A DNA stretch of 64,000 nt from Providencia rustigianii DSM 4541 (GCF_000156395.1 NZ_GG703818.1:108228-172227); one strand, 5' to 3'; positions 49,783 to 58,900 are shown, counted from the stretch's first letter. The notes: generated from the sequence alone by a model not told the origin. Numbers and translations: made by a program.

Positions 49783-50751
49783 ATGAATCCTTTTTTTATA
49801 AAACTAACGTCTATATTTATCTTTATTTATTCTGAATCAGCAATCTCTGCTTGTATCCAAAATCCGAGACTCAATAATCTCATAGTTAATGTTCCCTCGA
49901 GAACATACACAATTCAATATGATGATGCCTCAACAAAAGAACTGGGTCGACTTGTGGTTAAATTTGCTAATGGCAATATAAATACCTATTCAGGAACAAA
50001 TGGTCAATGTGGCCGTGCACGCTTATATGCAAGTTATGTTAATGGTTGGGTGCCTAATGGAAATAAAGTTTCAGCAACCAATATACCGGGTATCAGTGTT
50101 GAAATTGTTGCAACAGCGATAGGAAGTATTAATGTCTACAGTCGCTATCCTATTCAAGGACGATTACCTTGGACAATTGTCGCCCCCCAATGGACCATGA
50201 TTATCAGAAAAACAGGAGCAGTGACTCAATCCGGTAGCTTAAAAGCAGGTCATGTCGCTAAATTAATCCAAGATAATCCCAACCATATTAACTGGAATTT
50301 ATCTTCATTAAATATCCCAGCAAATGCCATACGTATTAATGTTGCTAAATGCACAGTAAAATCTAGCAGCTACACTGTTAATTTAGGCACTTGGTATGAT
50401 ACCCAATTTAAGGGGATTGGCTCCGTCAGTAGCAATGTCAGCATTCCTGTTACCCTAAACTGCGCAGCCGGTACCAATATCAAAACGACGGTTACTAGCA
50501 GTGCTGGCTATGTCGATACTGCAACCGGAAAAATTAAACTTGCGGGAACGGGTTCCGCGACAGGGATTGCGATACAGTTACTGGATAGAAATAACTCACC
50601 GATCAGACTCAATACTAAAAATACCTTACAGAATGGGGTTGCTAGTGGCGACTATAATTTTAACTGGAAAGCTCGCTATATAAAAACCGCTGAAAAAGTG
50701 ACTCCCGGTACGGCTAACGCCACCGCAACTGTCAATATTCGTTATGAATAA
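49783..50751 (+). CDS. Second tip adhesin of operon 2, subtype II
   Basis: 322 residues: signal peptide ending AIS-A, N-terminal domain ACIQNPRLNNLIVNVPSRTYTIQYDDASTKELGRLVVKFANG with Cys in GQCGRARLYASYVNGWVPNGN. The pilin domain (AKCTVKSSSYTVNLGTWYDTQFKGIG ... TVNIRYE) is close to that of all other tip proteins here. It lies after the regulators, without its own usher or chaperone, so it presumably uses those of operon 2 or 3. It closely resembles 57396 and, less, 40670. A terminator follows. Confidence 0.84.
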   Translation: MNPFFIKLTSIFIFIYSESAISACIQNPRLNNLIVNVPSRTYTIQYDDASTKELGRLVVKFANGNINTYSGTNGQCGRARLYASYVNGWVPNGNKVSATNIPGISVEIVATAIGSINVYSRYPIQGRLPWTIVAPQWTMIIRKTGAVTQSGSLKAGHVAKLIQDNPNHINWNLSSLNIPANAIRINVAKCTVKSSSYTVNLGTWYDTQFKGIGSVSSNVSIPVTLNCAAGTNIKTTVTSSAGYVDTATGKIKLAGTGSATGIAIQLLDRNNSPIRLNTKNTLQNGVASGDYNFNWKARYIKTAEKVTPGTANATATVNIRYE

Positions 50752-50765
50752 TCTCCCCTAACTTC

Positions 50766-50808
50766 CTGCCATTATCATTATGACGTTAATAATGGCAGCC
50801 GCTTTTCC
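50766..50808 (+). terminator. Terminator after the second adhesin of operon 2
   Basis: CTGCCATTAT (50766-50775) and ATAATGGCAG (50789-50798) form a perfect 10-bp stem followed by CCGCTTTTCC. It ends the operon 2 block. Confidence 0.7.
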
Positions 50809-51267
50809 CACTCCTCATCTCAACTTTACTCTAATGAACTATTTAATTTAGACTATACTAAATAGACTTAATAAATATATTATTATTTTAAGATGATACA
50901 TATTTGATGACCACTCCCTACCTCAAAAATCGATTTTAAAAATTTAACTCTAAATAATCACCATATCCGAGAGATATTGTTTAAAAAAAACATCATAAAT
51001 TTAACTTCAGGTTTATATTGTTATTTTAATATATTAATTATTAAATAAACAAACAAGCCAGAGTTAATCAACAAAATAAAACCGAAAAATAACCTATAGT
51101 GTGTTGATTTGAAATTTAATAAAAATAAATATAAATAATTAATATTTAAATTCAAAATTAGCAAAACTTGTTTATTTATTAAAATAGTCACAAAATATCC
51201 ATCAGTTGAGTAAGCGTTTATTTTATTCGCTCTCAATTTTTGAAAAATACTTTATGGAGAGAAATGA
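50809..51267. other. Region between fimbrial operons 2 and 3
   Basis: About 460 very AT-rich bases before the operon 3 pilin. Apart from the conserved leader block at 51163-51236 no gene or repeat was recognised, and no recombination site is evident. Confidence 0.55.
51163..51236 (+). promoter_or_regulatory. Conserved promoter-leader block of fimbrial operon 3
   Basis: AAAACTTGTTTA, a 16-base stretch, CAAAATATCCATCA, then a stem TTGAG (51206-51210) / CTCAA (51232-51236) with an inner AGCG/CGCT pair. It matches the operon 2 block in order and spacing, although flanking sequence differs. Likely promoter plus structured leader. Confidence 0.65.
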
Positions 51268-51792
51268 ATGAAAAAAAACTTACTCGCATCTTTAATTGCT
51301 GCAACCTCAATTTTCGCAATTAATAATGCACTAGCTGCCGATGGTACAATTGATTTTACGGGTGAAATTACTGATCAAGCCTGTGAATTGGCTGCTGGCT
51401 CAGATGCATTAAAAGTGAATTTAGGTAAAGTTTCTAAAAAAGCATTACCAAGTGCAGGAAGCACAGCTGCCGCAACTAAATTTACTATAAAATTAATTAA
51501 CTGCCCAACAACAGTAACCGCAGCCTCAGTTAAATTTGATGCCGAATCTTATTTAGGTGATGACAGTGTTATTAAACTGAAGCAAGAAACTGGCGTAGCT
51601 ACAGGTGTTGGAATTCAAATTACTGATGATGTAAATACTATTATTCCATTATTTACAGCTTCTAAGACATACCCGTTAAAAAATGGTGTTGAAAATAGCT
51701 TAGATTTCAGAGCACGTTATATTGCAAAATCAGATACGGTTACAACCGGTCCAGCAAATGGCACTGCAACATTTACAATTAATTATAACTAA
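51268..51792 (+). CDS. Fimbrial operon 3 major pilin
   Basis: 174 residues, signal peptide ending ALA-A, donor strand ADGTIDFTGEITDQACEL, Cys pair and C-terminus ATFTINYN. Near copy of the operon 2 pilin (43023), two residues shorter because of changes in the variable loop around residue 115-125. A recent duplication with diversification of exposed loops would give antigenic difference; that is inferred. TGGAGAG precedes the ATG. Confidence 0.93.
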   Translation: MKKNLLASLIAATSIFAINNALAADGTIDFTGEITDQACELAAGSDALKVNLGKVSKKALPSAGSTAAATKFTIKLINCPTTVTAASVKFDAESYLGDDSVIKLKQETGVATGVGIQITDDVNTIIPLFTASKTYPLKNGVENSLDFRARYIAKSDTVTTGPANGTATFTINYN

Positions 51793-51799
51793 TTAAATT

Positions 51800-51827
51800 A
51801 TGAGGTTTAAAAGGAATTAAACCTCAT
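51800..51827 (+). terminator. Intercistronic hairpin after the operon 3 pilin
   Basis: ATGAGGTTTAA (51800-51810) and TTAAACCTCAT (51817-51827) pair perfectly over loop AAGGAA, followed by TTCTTTTACTT. Compared with 43562-43587 one stem pair is changed on both sides, so the structure is conserved. The T-rich tail supports partial termination. Confidence 0.78.
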
Positions 51828-51850
51828 TTCTTTTACTTAATGGTGTTCGA

Positions 51851-52519
51851 ATGAAATATATTATTAGTTTTTTCATCTCTTTATTTTTAATAACAAACAT
51901 TGCTAATGCCGGCGTTATTATTGGTGGGACACGAGTAATTTATCATGAAGGAAATAAAGATGTTAGCATCAGCGTTGAAAACCCTGATAAAATCCCATAT
52001 CTAATTCAGTCATGGATTGACAACATTGATGAAAAAAAACAATCAGATTTCACTATCACACCACCATTATTTCGGCTCAATGCTGATAAAACGAATGCAC
52101 TACGTATTTTCTTAACTGAAAATAAATTACCCAATGATAAAGAGTCATTATTTTGGTTAAATGTAAAAACGATTCCTGCGACAGAACGTACAGAGAATTC
52201 ATTACAGATTGCATTTAAAACACAGATGAAATTAATTTATCGTCCAAAATCATTAAAAAATGTCGATTTTGTTGAAGAACAAAAACAGCTGATTTGGTCA
52301 AAATCTGGCAATAAAATTACTGTGAAAAATCCAACGCCTTATTTTATGAATTTTCAAAGCATTACCTTTAATGGAAAAAAAGCTAATGACGTATCTTATG
52401 CTGCGCCTTTTTCTTCCACATCTTTTGAAATAAATGACAGCACCAACAATGGTACTGTCACTTGGGAAGTTATTAATGACTACGGTGCCGCATCTGAGCC
52501 GTCAGAAATAAAAATATAG
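51851..52519 (+). CDS. Fimbrial operon 3 periplasmic chaperone
   Basis: 222 residues, signal peptide ending ANA-GV. It carries the PapD-family Arg (GGTRVIYHEG) and Lys (KTQMKLIYRP) and is nearly identical in layout to the operon 2 chaperone, with changes mostly in the second domain (SFEINDSTNNGTVTWEV). Signature of an FGS chaperone. It lies 58 bases after the pilin, across the conserved hairpin. Confidence 0.94.
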   Translation: MKYIISFFISLFLITNIANAGVIIGGTRVIYHEGNKDVSISVENPDKIPYLIQSWIDNIDEKKQSDFTITPPLFRLNADKTNALRIFLTENKLPNDKESLFWLNVKTIPATERTENSLQIAFKTQMKLIYRPKSLKNVDFVEEQKQLIWSKSGNKITVKNPTPYFMNFQSITFNGKKANDVSYAAPFSSTSFEINDSTNNGTVTWEVINDYGAASEPSEIKI

Positions 52520-52544
52520 TATTATAGATTTGTAGGTTCCCATA

Positions 52545-55061
52545 ATGAAAATAAATAAAATATGCTTTAGTCTATTTTTATCTTTAGGCTATATCACATC
52601 CTTACATGCTGAAGATCGTATCCAAGCAGGAAATAACATCTATTTTGATCCGGATTTTTTAGAATTACCCAATAAGGATGTAGTTGATTTATCACAATTT
52701 GAAAATAACGAACAATTAGCAGGCCAATATTATGTTGATATTTATGTAAATACTAACTTAATTGGAGCAAAAAACATCAAATTTGATAAAAATAACAATA
52801 GCCAATTACTACCTTGTTTATCCTTAATGGATTTAAAAGAATTTGGTGTAAAAACTGAAGAATACCCAGAATTACAAGGTTCAGGTCAAAGCTGTGTAAA
52901 TTTATTCGCAATTCCAGATGTAAAAAGTACATTTGAATTCGATGCACAAAGACTCTATTTAAGTATTCCTCAAATTGCTTTATCACGAAATCCACGTGGT
53001 TTTGTTGATCTTGCAGATATTGATAATGGTATTACAGCATTATTACTGAATTACAGTTATAACGGATCAAAAAATTATGACCGTAAAAAGAATGGATCAG
53101 ATACTACATCTCATTATGTTAACTTAAGACCCGGTTTAAATATTGGAGCATGGCGTTTACGTAATTATACAACATGGTCAAACAATGATAACCAGTCCGG
53201 TAAATGGGACACTATTTATACCTATGCCTCTCGAGGTATTAATAAAATCAAAAGTCAGCTAATGCTGGGCGATAGCGTTTCGCCATCGCAAGTATTTGAC
53301 AGCGTACCATTTCGCGGTGCACAACTAGCAACCGATGATGATATGTATCCAGAAAGCCTGCGTGGCTATGCACCCGTAGTTCGAGGAATAGCTCGCAGCA
53401 ATGCCCAAATTACTATTCGTCAAAATGGCTACACCATTTACCAGACAGAAGTCGCAGCAGGACCGTTTGAAATTACGGATTTATATCCAACAGGAGGAAG
53501 TGGTGACCTGCATGTCACTATCAAGGAATCCAATGGAAGCGAACAATATCAAATAGTACCGTTTGCCTCTTTGCCTGTATTACAGCGTGAAGGCTATATG
53601 TCTTATAGCGCAACAGCAGGACAATATCGCTCTTATGATAGCCATGTAGATAAGACCCACTTTGGTCAATTAACATTAATCTATGGTTTACCTTACGGCA
53701 TTACTGCTTACGGAGGTAGCCAACTCAGTGAACATTATCAGTCATATTCGATTGGTACAGGGCAAAATCTAGGGCGCTTCGGTGCACTTTCTGTCGACAT
53801 CACTCACGCAGACTCAACACTGAGTAATGGTCAAAAAGAAAGTGGTCAATCTTATCGTTTCCGCTATAACAAAAATCTTAATGATATCGGTACCAATATT
53901 GCCTTAGCGGGTTACCGCTATTCGACTAAAGGTTTCTATAGTTTAGCTGAAGTATTTGATAGCTTTAGAGATACCAGCTACGCCCCAGAAATCGAGCGTC
54001 GTCGTAACCGAGGTGAAATTACACTAAGTCAAAACTTAGGGGATACCTACGGCTCAATATCAGCAGGCTATATCAATGAAGACTACTGGAATAGTAACCG
54101 TAAAACTCAATCAGCAACCTTGGGCTATAACAATAGTTGGCAGGGTATTAGTTATAGTCTCAACTACACCTATAACATGAATACCAATAGTTATTCGCAT
54201 GCGTCAGGCAGTCAAAATAAAACTGAGAATGATCATCAATTCGCATTTTCAATCAGTGTGCCATTTACGGTATTTGATGATGCGTTTTACTACAACTTCA
54301 ACAGCAATAGTAGCAGTAATAGCTCAAGTACGGGCAGCATGGGCGTATCCGCATCTCAATTAAATAACCGTTTAAACTGGAGTATGCAGCAAGGATTTAC
54401 CAATAAAGACTCGGGTACATCCGGTAATATGAATGCTTCCTACAAAGGGCAATATGGTGAAATCTCGGGAGGGAGTGGCTACAGCAAAGAGAGCTACAAT
54501 CTGTATTACGGAGCTAATGGTAGTCTAGTTGTACACTCCGGCGGCATCGTGCTCGGCCAACAACTTGGTGAAACTGCGGCAATCATTGAAGTTCCTAATG
54601 CAGGGGATGTCCCTATACTAAACCAAGCTGGGGTCGTCACCAATAACCAAGGATATGCTTTAGTTCCCTATCTCAGTGCCTATCGTAAAAACACGATTGA
54701 TATTGATACTTCAGCATTACCTGAAAATACCGAAATGGAACTCACTAGCCAAAGCGTCTCTCCAAGTCGTGGCGCCATAGCCAAAGCCAGTTTTTCAGCC
54801 AATGTGGGCTATCGAACCATTATGGTAATTCGCTTTGCTGACGGTAAACCCGTTCCATTTGGCTCACAAGCTATATTTGCCGATAACAATCAGCTTAATG
54901 GGATGGTTGGCAATGACGGTGAATTATATTTATCCGGCCTAGCTGAAAATGGCCATTTTATTATTCAATATAATGATAAGCAGCAGTGTCAGGTTAATTA
55001 TAACTTAGCAGGTGCATCAAATTATTTGGGTTTATATAAAACTACTGCAACTTGTCAATAG
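52545..55061 (+). CDS. Fimbrial operon 3 outer-membrane usher
   Basis: 838 residues, signal peptide ending LHA-E. Same domain order as the operon 2 usher: N-terminal chaperone-binding domain (DPDFLELPNKDVVDLSQFENNEQLAGQYYV), barrel and plug (TDDDMYPESLRGYAPVVRGIARSNAQ) and C-terminal domains ending CQVNYNLAGASNYLGLYKTTATCQ. Codon choice differs often from the operon 2 copy although the protein is alike, so the duplication is not very recent. It starts 25 bases after the chaperone. Confidence 0.95.
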   Translation: MKINKICFSLFLSLGYITSLHAEDRIQAGNNIYFDPDFLELPNKDVVDLSQFENNEQLAGQYYVDIYVNTNLIGAKNIKFDKNNNSQLLPCLSLMDLKEFGVKTEEYPELQGSGQSCVNLFAIPDVKSTFEFDAQRLYLSIPQIALSRNPRGFVDLADIDNGITALLLNYSYNGSKNYDRKKNGSDTTSHYVNLRPGLNIGAWRLRNYTTWSNNDNQSGKWDTIYTYASRGINKIKSQLMLGDSVSPSQVFDSVPFRGAQLATDDDMYPESLRGYAPVVRGIARSNAQITIRQNGYTIYQTEVAAGPFEITDLYPTGGSGDLHVTIKESNGSEQYQIVPFASLPVLQREGYMSYSATAGQYRSYDSHVDKTHFGQLTLIYGLPYGITAYGGSQLSEHYQSYSIGTGQNLGRFGALSVDITHADSTLSNGQKESGQSYRFRYNKNLNDIGTNIALAGYRYSTKGFYSLAEVFDSFRDTSYAPEIERRRNRGEITLSQNLGDTYGSISAGYINEDYWNSNRKTQSATLGYNNSWQGISYSLNYTYNMNTNSYSHASGSQNKTENDHQFAFSISVPFTVFDDAFYYNFNSNSSSNSSSTGSMGVSASQLNNRLNWSMQQGFTNKDSGTSGNMNASYKGQYGEISGGSGYSKESYNLYYGANGSLVVHSGGIVLGQQLGETAAIIEVPNAGDVPILNQAGVVTNNQGYALVPYLSAYRKNTIDIDTSALPENTEMELTSQSVSPSRGAIAKASFSANVGYRTIMVIRFADGKPVPFGSQAIFADNNQLNGMVGNDGELYLSGLAENGHFIIQYNDKQQCQVNYNLAGASNYLGLYKTTATCQ

Positions 55062-55074
55062 TAGGTATATCATA

Positions 55075-56052
55075 ATGAATAAAATAATATATAAATTAAC
55101 TTTATTATTCTTGTGCCTGTTTTTTTATTCTTACTCATCCTATGCTGAGTGCATTAAAGGTACTTACACTGCCCATCACAACATACCAGACAGAACTATT
55201 TATGTACAATATGATAATTTACTTGCAAATGACTATGTATTGGCAAGGCATTATATTGAAGCATTTACTGATGACTATTATTTTTCAATGGAGTATGAAA
55301 GTGATTGTGGCGGATACTTAAATCTTTTCTATGTAAATAACTGGGTGGCTAATTCAAGTAAAATTGTACCGACTAATATTCCTGGGGTTGGAGTACGGAT
55401 TAAATTTAATAACCCTAGCGTACCTGATTATATCCCTACAAAATCAATTACAGCATCAGGATCTTGGAAATTACCAGGTCCTGTCGGTTGGAACATTGAG
55501 ATATTAAAAACAGGAACAATTGCTAGTTCCGGTACGATAAGAAGTGGACAAATTGTAAATTTAACACAATACAATACTAAAACAGGCACCAGTTTTTTAG
55601 GAGCAACGCTTAGCTTTGCAAATAATTATAGAATTTCTGTAGTTAATTGTTCATTAAAAAATAATCAGTCGATTTACAATATTAACATGAAGGATTGGTA
55701 TGATACTCAATTTCCTAATATTGGTTCCACGAGCACTCCAGTAAACATCCCAATTACTTTAACATGTGCAGCGGGAACAAATATTAAAGCAACCGTAACA
55801 AGTACTAGTTATGTTGATACTGCCACAGGAAAACTAGGATTAACAGGAACAAATAGTGCGACAGGTATAGCTATACAATTATTAGATAAAAATAATAACC
55901 CGATCAAGCTAAATACTAAAAATAGCTTGCAAAATAATGTGCCTTCTGGTGACTATATTTTTAATTGGAAAGCTCAATATATAAAAACAGCTAATAGTAT
56001 CACCCCTGGCTCAGCTAATGCCACTGCAACTGTCAATATTCGATATGAATAA
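55075..56052 (+). CDS. Fimbrial operon 3 tip adhesin, subtype I
   Basis: 325 residues from ATG 55075 (TAGG upstream); an in-frame ATG within the usher end would give a 21-residue non-signal extension and is rejected. Signal peptide ending SYA-E, N-terminal domain ECIKGTYTAHHNIPDRTIYVQYDNLLAND with SDCGGYLNLFYVNNWV, then the pilin domain (NCSLKNNQSIYNINMKDWYDTQFPNIG ... TVNIRYE). It pairs with 46828, but the two N-terminal domains are strongly diverged while the pilin domains stay close, as expected if receptor specificity has been selected to change. Confidence 0.85.
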   Translation: MNKIIYKLTLLFLCLFFYSYSSYAECIKGTYTAHHNIPDRTIYVQYDNLLANDYVLARHYIEAFTDDYYFSMEYESDCGGYLNLFYVNNWVANSSKIVPTNIPGVGVRIKFNNPSVPDYIPTKSITASGSWKLPGPVGWNIEILKTGTIASSGTIRSGQIVNLTQYNTKTGTSFLGATLSFANNYRISVVNCSLKNNQSIYNINMKDWYDTQFPNIGSTSTPVNIPITLTCAAGTNIKATVTSTSYVDTATGKLGLTGTNSATGIAIQLLDKNNNPIKLNTKNSLQNNVPSGDYIFNWKAQYIKTANSITPGSANATATVNIRYE

Positions 56053-56063
56053 AGGTAATTAAA

Positions 56064-56573
56064 ATGAAATCGATTAAATTTATTTTTATTATTAGCTTAT
56101 TTATCAGCTATCAAGCTATTGCAGCTAGCACGATAAATTTAAACTTCACAGGGAATATTAAAGCAGCAACCTGTAATATTTCCGGTGGGAGCAATATTAA
56201 TATTGACCTAAATAAATTACCTGCTGGATTATTTAATGCAGCAAAATCAGGTTCTAGTTGGACTGCATTCAACATTAGTCTAAACAACTGTTCAACCTAC
56301 ATAAATCAGGTGAGATTGACATTTACTGGTACTGCTGATGCAGCAGATATCAATAGTCTTTATAAGAACCAAGGGACTGCAACAAATATCGCCATTCAAT
56401 TACAAAATAGTAGTGGGACAACCCCTCTTGGTAATAATAAAGTTTTACTAGTTCCGTTAAATAATCAAACTACAATTAATATTCCTTTACGAACTCGGGC
56501 ATTTAGCTCTGTCGGAAATGTAGTTCCTGGCTCTATATCTGCTAATATTACTGCAACTATTACCTATTTATAA
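56064..56573 (+). CDS. Fimbrial operon 3 minor pilin, type 1
   Basis: 169 residues, signal peptide ending AIA-A, STINLNFTGNIKAATCNISGGSNINIDL with first Cys, LNNCSTYINQ with second, and C-terminus ANITATITYL. Counterpart of 47808 in operon 2. It begins 11 bases after the tip gene and ends six bases before the next ORF. Confidence 0.87.
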   Translation: MKSIKFIFIISLFISYQAIAASTINLNFTGNIKAATCNISGGSNINIDLNKLPAGLFNAAKSGSSWTAFNISLNNCSTYINQVRLTFTGTADAADINSLYKNQGTATNIAIQLQNSSGTTPLGNNKVLLVPLNNQTTINIPLRTRAFSSVGNVVPGSISANITATITYL

Positions 56574-56588
56574 ATAAGGATGGATAAC

Positions 56589-57086
56589 ATGAAAAGACTA
56601 GCGCTTGCACTACCACTCCTTACATACTCTTTATTTACTATGGGTGAAGCTGTTAAAATAAATATATTTGGTTCAGTGACTGCTATGCCCTGTGAGGTTG
56701 ATAATAAAAATTATCAAATAGATTTAAAGAAAGTTAACATATGGAATATTAAAAATACCCAAACATCATCCTGGGTTAACTTCTCCATTAAATTAAAAAA
56801 TTGCCCTATAAATACTAAAGGAGCTATTATTACGCTAACCGGTACAATTGACCCAATAAATCCAGATCATTTTATAAATAATGGTACAGCGAAAAATGTA
56901 GCATTAAATTTAACGACAGGAACAAATAAATCGCTTGTGAAAAATGGTACAAAACTAACTGTTCCCATTAATAGTCAAACTCACAGCGCTGAAATTGCGT
57001 TTTCAGCGAGAATGGCCGGATACGGCAGCGGAATGACTACGGGTTCATTTAAAAGTCATCTTGAATTTACCTTATCTTATAATTAA
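56589..57086 (+). CDS. Fimbrial operon 3 minor pilin, type 2
   Basis: 165 residues from ATG 56589, with AAGGATGG upstream; an in-frame ATG at 56580 lies in that ribosome-binding site. Signal peptide, NIFGSVTAMPCEVDNKNYQIDLKKVNIWNIKNTQTSSWVNFSIKLKNCP with the Cys pair, and C-terminus FKSHLEFTLSYN. Related to 48335 and 41657. Structural minor subunit. Confidence 0.87.
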   Translation: MKRLALALPLLTYSLFTMGEAVKINIFGSVTAMPCEVDNKNYQIDLKKVNIWNIKNTQTSSWVNFSIKLKNCPINTKGAIITLTGTIDPINPDHFINNGTAKNVALNLTTGTNKSLVKNGTKLTVPINSQTHSAEIAFSARMAGYGSGMTTGSFKSHLEFTLSYN

Positions 57087-57123
57087 AAAATTGTTTTAAT
57101 TTCATTATAAGGAGTTAAGTATA

Positions 57124-57399
57124 ATGAATAATTATTATCCAGTATCTAAAATGATTGGTAGTAAAATAACTTACTATCGAAAATCAAATGGAATAACTCT
57201 AAATCAATTAGCAAAAATGATTGGAGTGAGTCAACAGCAACAATCAAGATATGAACGAGGTCTTAATAGAATTAACTTAGATAGATTAAATCAATATGCA
57301 AATATATTTAAGATTAGTATATTTATATTTTTCGATTTTAATCGAATAGAGAAGGAGCATCTAAAAAACTTATCTAATGTTATAGAGAAAAAACCATGA
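57124..57399 (+). CDS. MrpJ-like XRE regulator, operon 3, subtype alpha
   Basis: 91 residues. XRE domain YYPVSKMIGSKITYYRKSNGITLNQLAKMIGVSQQQQSRYERGLNRINLDRLNQYANIF, with the QQQQSRYERG recognition helix. AAGGAG precedes the ATG, 37 bases after the minor pilin, so it is a tight member of operon 3. Its stop overlaps the start of the adhesin gene at 57396 (ATGA), giving translational coupling of a regulator and an adhesin. Motility repression by analogy with MrpJ is inferred. Confidence 0.87.
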   Translation: MNNYYPVSKMIGSKITYYRKSNGITLNQLAKMIGVSQQQQSRYERGLNRINLDRLNQYANIFKISIFIFFDFNRIEKEHLKNLSNVIEKKP

Positions 57400-58364
57400 A
57401 AAAATCTAATTTCAACATAATAGTTACATCGGCATTATTATATTCTACATGCGCATATTCAGCCTGTATTCAAAATCCTAACTTAAAAAACATTCATGTT
57501 AATGTACCTTCGCAGACACATACAGTTCAGTATGATGACAACTCTTCACGAGATTTAGGTGTATTTGTCATTAGGTTTGCCAATGATTATGTAAATACTT
57601 TCTCCGAAAAAAATGGGCTATGTGGGCAGGCAAGGCTACACGCAAGCTATATCAATGGCTGGACGCCTAATTTAAATAAAATTGCACCTACAAATATTCC
57701 TGGGGTCAACGTAGAAATTAGAGCATTAGGTATAGGAGCTTTAGATTTTTATGGGGAATATCCTGTAGCTAACCGTCTAACATGGTCAATTGAAGGTCCT
57801 AGATGGGTTTTTGTTTTGAAAAAAAGAGGCCGAGTGACACAATCAAACACACTTAGAAATGGTGCTATTGCTCGATTAATTCAAGAAAATCCCAATCATA
57901 TAAATTGGAACATCAGTACATTAAATATTCCACTAAATGCAGTTCGAGTAAACGTCGCACAATGTAGTACAAAATCTAATAATTACACGGTAAATTTAGG
58001 TGATTGGTACGATACCCAGTTTAAAAATATTGGTGATGTAAGTGCTAGTGTTAATATACCAATCACCCTAAATTGTGCCGCTGGAACGAATATAAAAACG
58101 ACCATTACTAGTAGTGCAGGCTATGTAGATACAGAGACAGGCAAGATTAAATTATCGGGTAATAATTCAGCTACGGGTATAGCAATACAGTTACTAAATG
58201 GTAATAATATTCCAATAAAATTGGAAACTAAAAATAACACAGTTAGTAAATTACCTGCTGGTGATTATAAATTAAACTGGAAAGCTCGTTATATTAAAAT
58301 TTCAAATAAAATAACACCAGGAAAGGCAAATAGCACAGCAATCGTTAATATTACTTATGAATAG
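57396..58364 (+). CDS. Second tip adhesin of operon 3, subtype II
   Basis: 322 residues: signal peptide ending AYS-A, N-terminal domain ACIQNPNLKNIHVNVPSQTHTVQYDDNSSRDLGVFVIRFAND with Cys in GLCGQARLHASYINGWTP, then a pilin domain (AQCSTKSNNYTVNLGDWYDTQFKNIGDVSASVNIPITLNC ... IVNITYE). It shares length and domain pattern with 49783. The start overlaps the regulator stop by four bases. No usher or chaperone accompanies it, so it should use the operon 3 machinery and compete with the subtype I tip at 55075. Confidence 0.84.
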   Translation: MKKSNFNIIVTSALLYSTCAYSACIQNPNLKNIHVNVPSQTHTVQYDDNSSRDLGVFVIRFANDYVNTFSEKNGLCGQARLHASYINGWTPNLNKIAPTNIPGVNVEIRALGIGALDFYGEYPVANRLTWSIEGPRWVFVLKKRGRVTQSNTLRNGAIARLIQENPNHINWNISTLNIPLNAVRVNVAQCSTKSNNYTVNLGDWYDTQFKNIGDVSASVNIPITLNCAAGTNIKTTITSSAGYVDTETGKIKLSGNNSATGIAIQLLNGNNIPIKLETKNNTVSKLPAGDYKLNWKARYIKISNKITPGKANSTAIVNITYE

Positions 58365-58411
58365 CGTTGGATAAAGTGTTCAATGAAAAATTAGAAGAAT
58401 TTAATATAAAA

Positions 58412-58437
58412 ATAAATCTTTATATTTTCAGATTTAT
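58412..58437. repeat. Inverted repeat after the second adhesin of operon 3
   Basis: ATAAATCT (58412-58419) and AGATTTAT (58430-58437) pair over a 10-base loop, 47 bases past the stop. AT-rich, no U tract; possibly a weak terminator. The rest of 58365-58660 is AT-rich and without recognisable features. Confidence 0.4.
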
Positions 58438-58660
58438 ATAATTATGAATATATAAAAACCATCATTAAAAGATTGTTATTGAATTCATATTAATTTAATA
58501 AAAAATGCTTTAATGATCTAAATCTATTCTTAATTAAAATCTCATCTGATAAAGTAATAAAAGTCATATCATTCTAAAAATTATTGATTAAAAAATACGC
58601 TAATATTTTCATTCATTTTTGTACATAAAACAGCAATTCACTTAATAAATGAGGTTATCT

Positions 58661-58900
58661 ATGCCTAAATACTATCCTATATCAAAATTAGTTGGTGATA
58701 GAATTTTATATTATAGAAAAATACAAGGAGCTTCATTATTAGATGTTTCAATAGTGATTGGTATCAGTGAACAACAACAATCACGATATGAGAGAGGTAT
58801 TAATAGAATTAGTTTAGATAGATTAGCACAATACGTGAGTTATTTTAGTGTTGATTTCAATGATCTATTATATATCAATCGCAACCAAATAATTCATTAG
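58661..58900 (+). CDS. MrpJ-like XRE regulator, distal, subtype alpha
   Basis: 79 residues from ATG 58661, with GAGG seven bases before; an ATG at 58649 overlaps that site. XRE domain YYPISKLVGDRILYYRKIQGASLLDVSIVIGISEQQQSRYERGINRISLDRLAQYVSYF. It lies about 300 bases after the second adhesin and 59 bases before a beta-subtype XRE gene, repeating the alpha-beta pair of operon 2. It probably has its own promoter. Function inferred from MrpJ. Confidence 0.84.
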   Translation: MPKYYPISKLVGDRILYYRKIQGASLLDVSIVIGISEQQQSRYERGINRISLDRLAQYVSYFSVDFNDLLYINRNQIIH

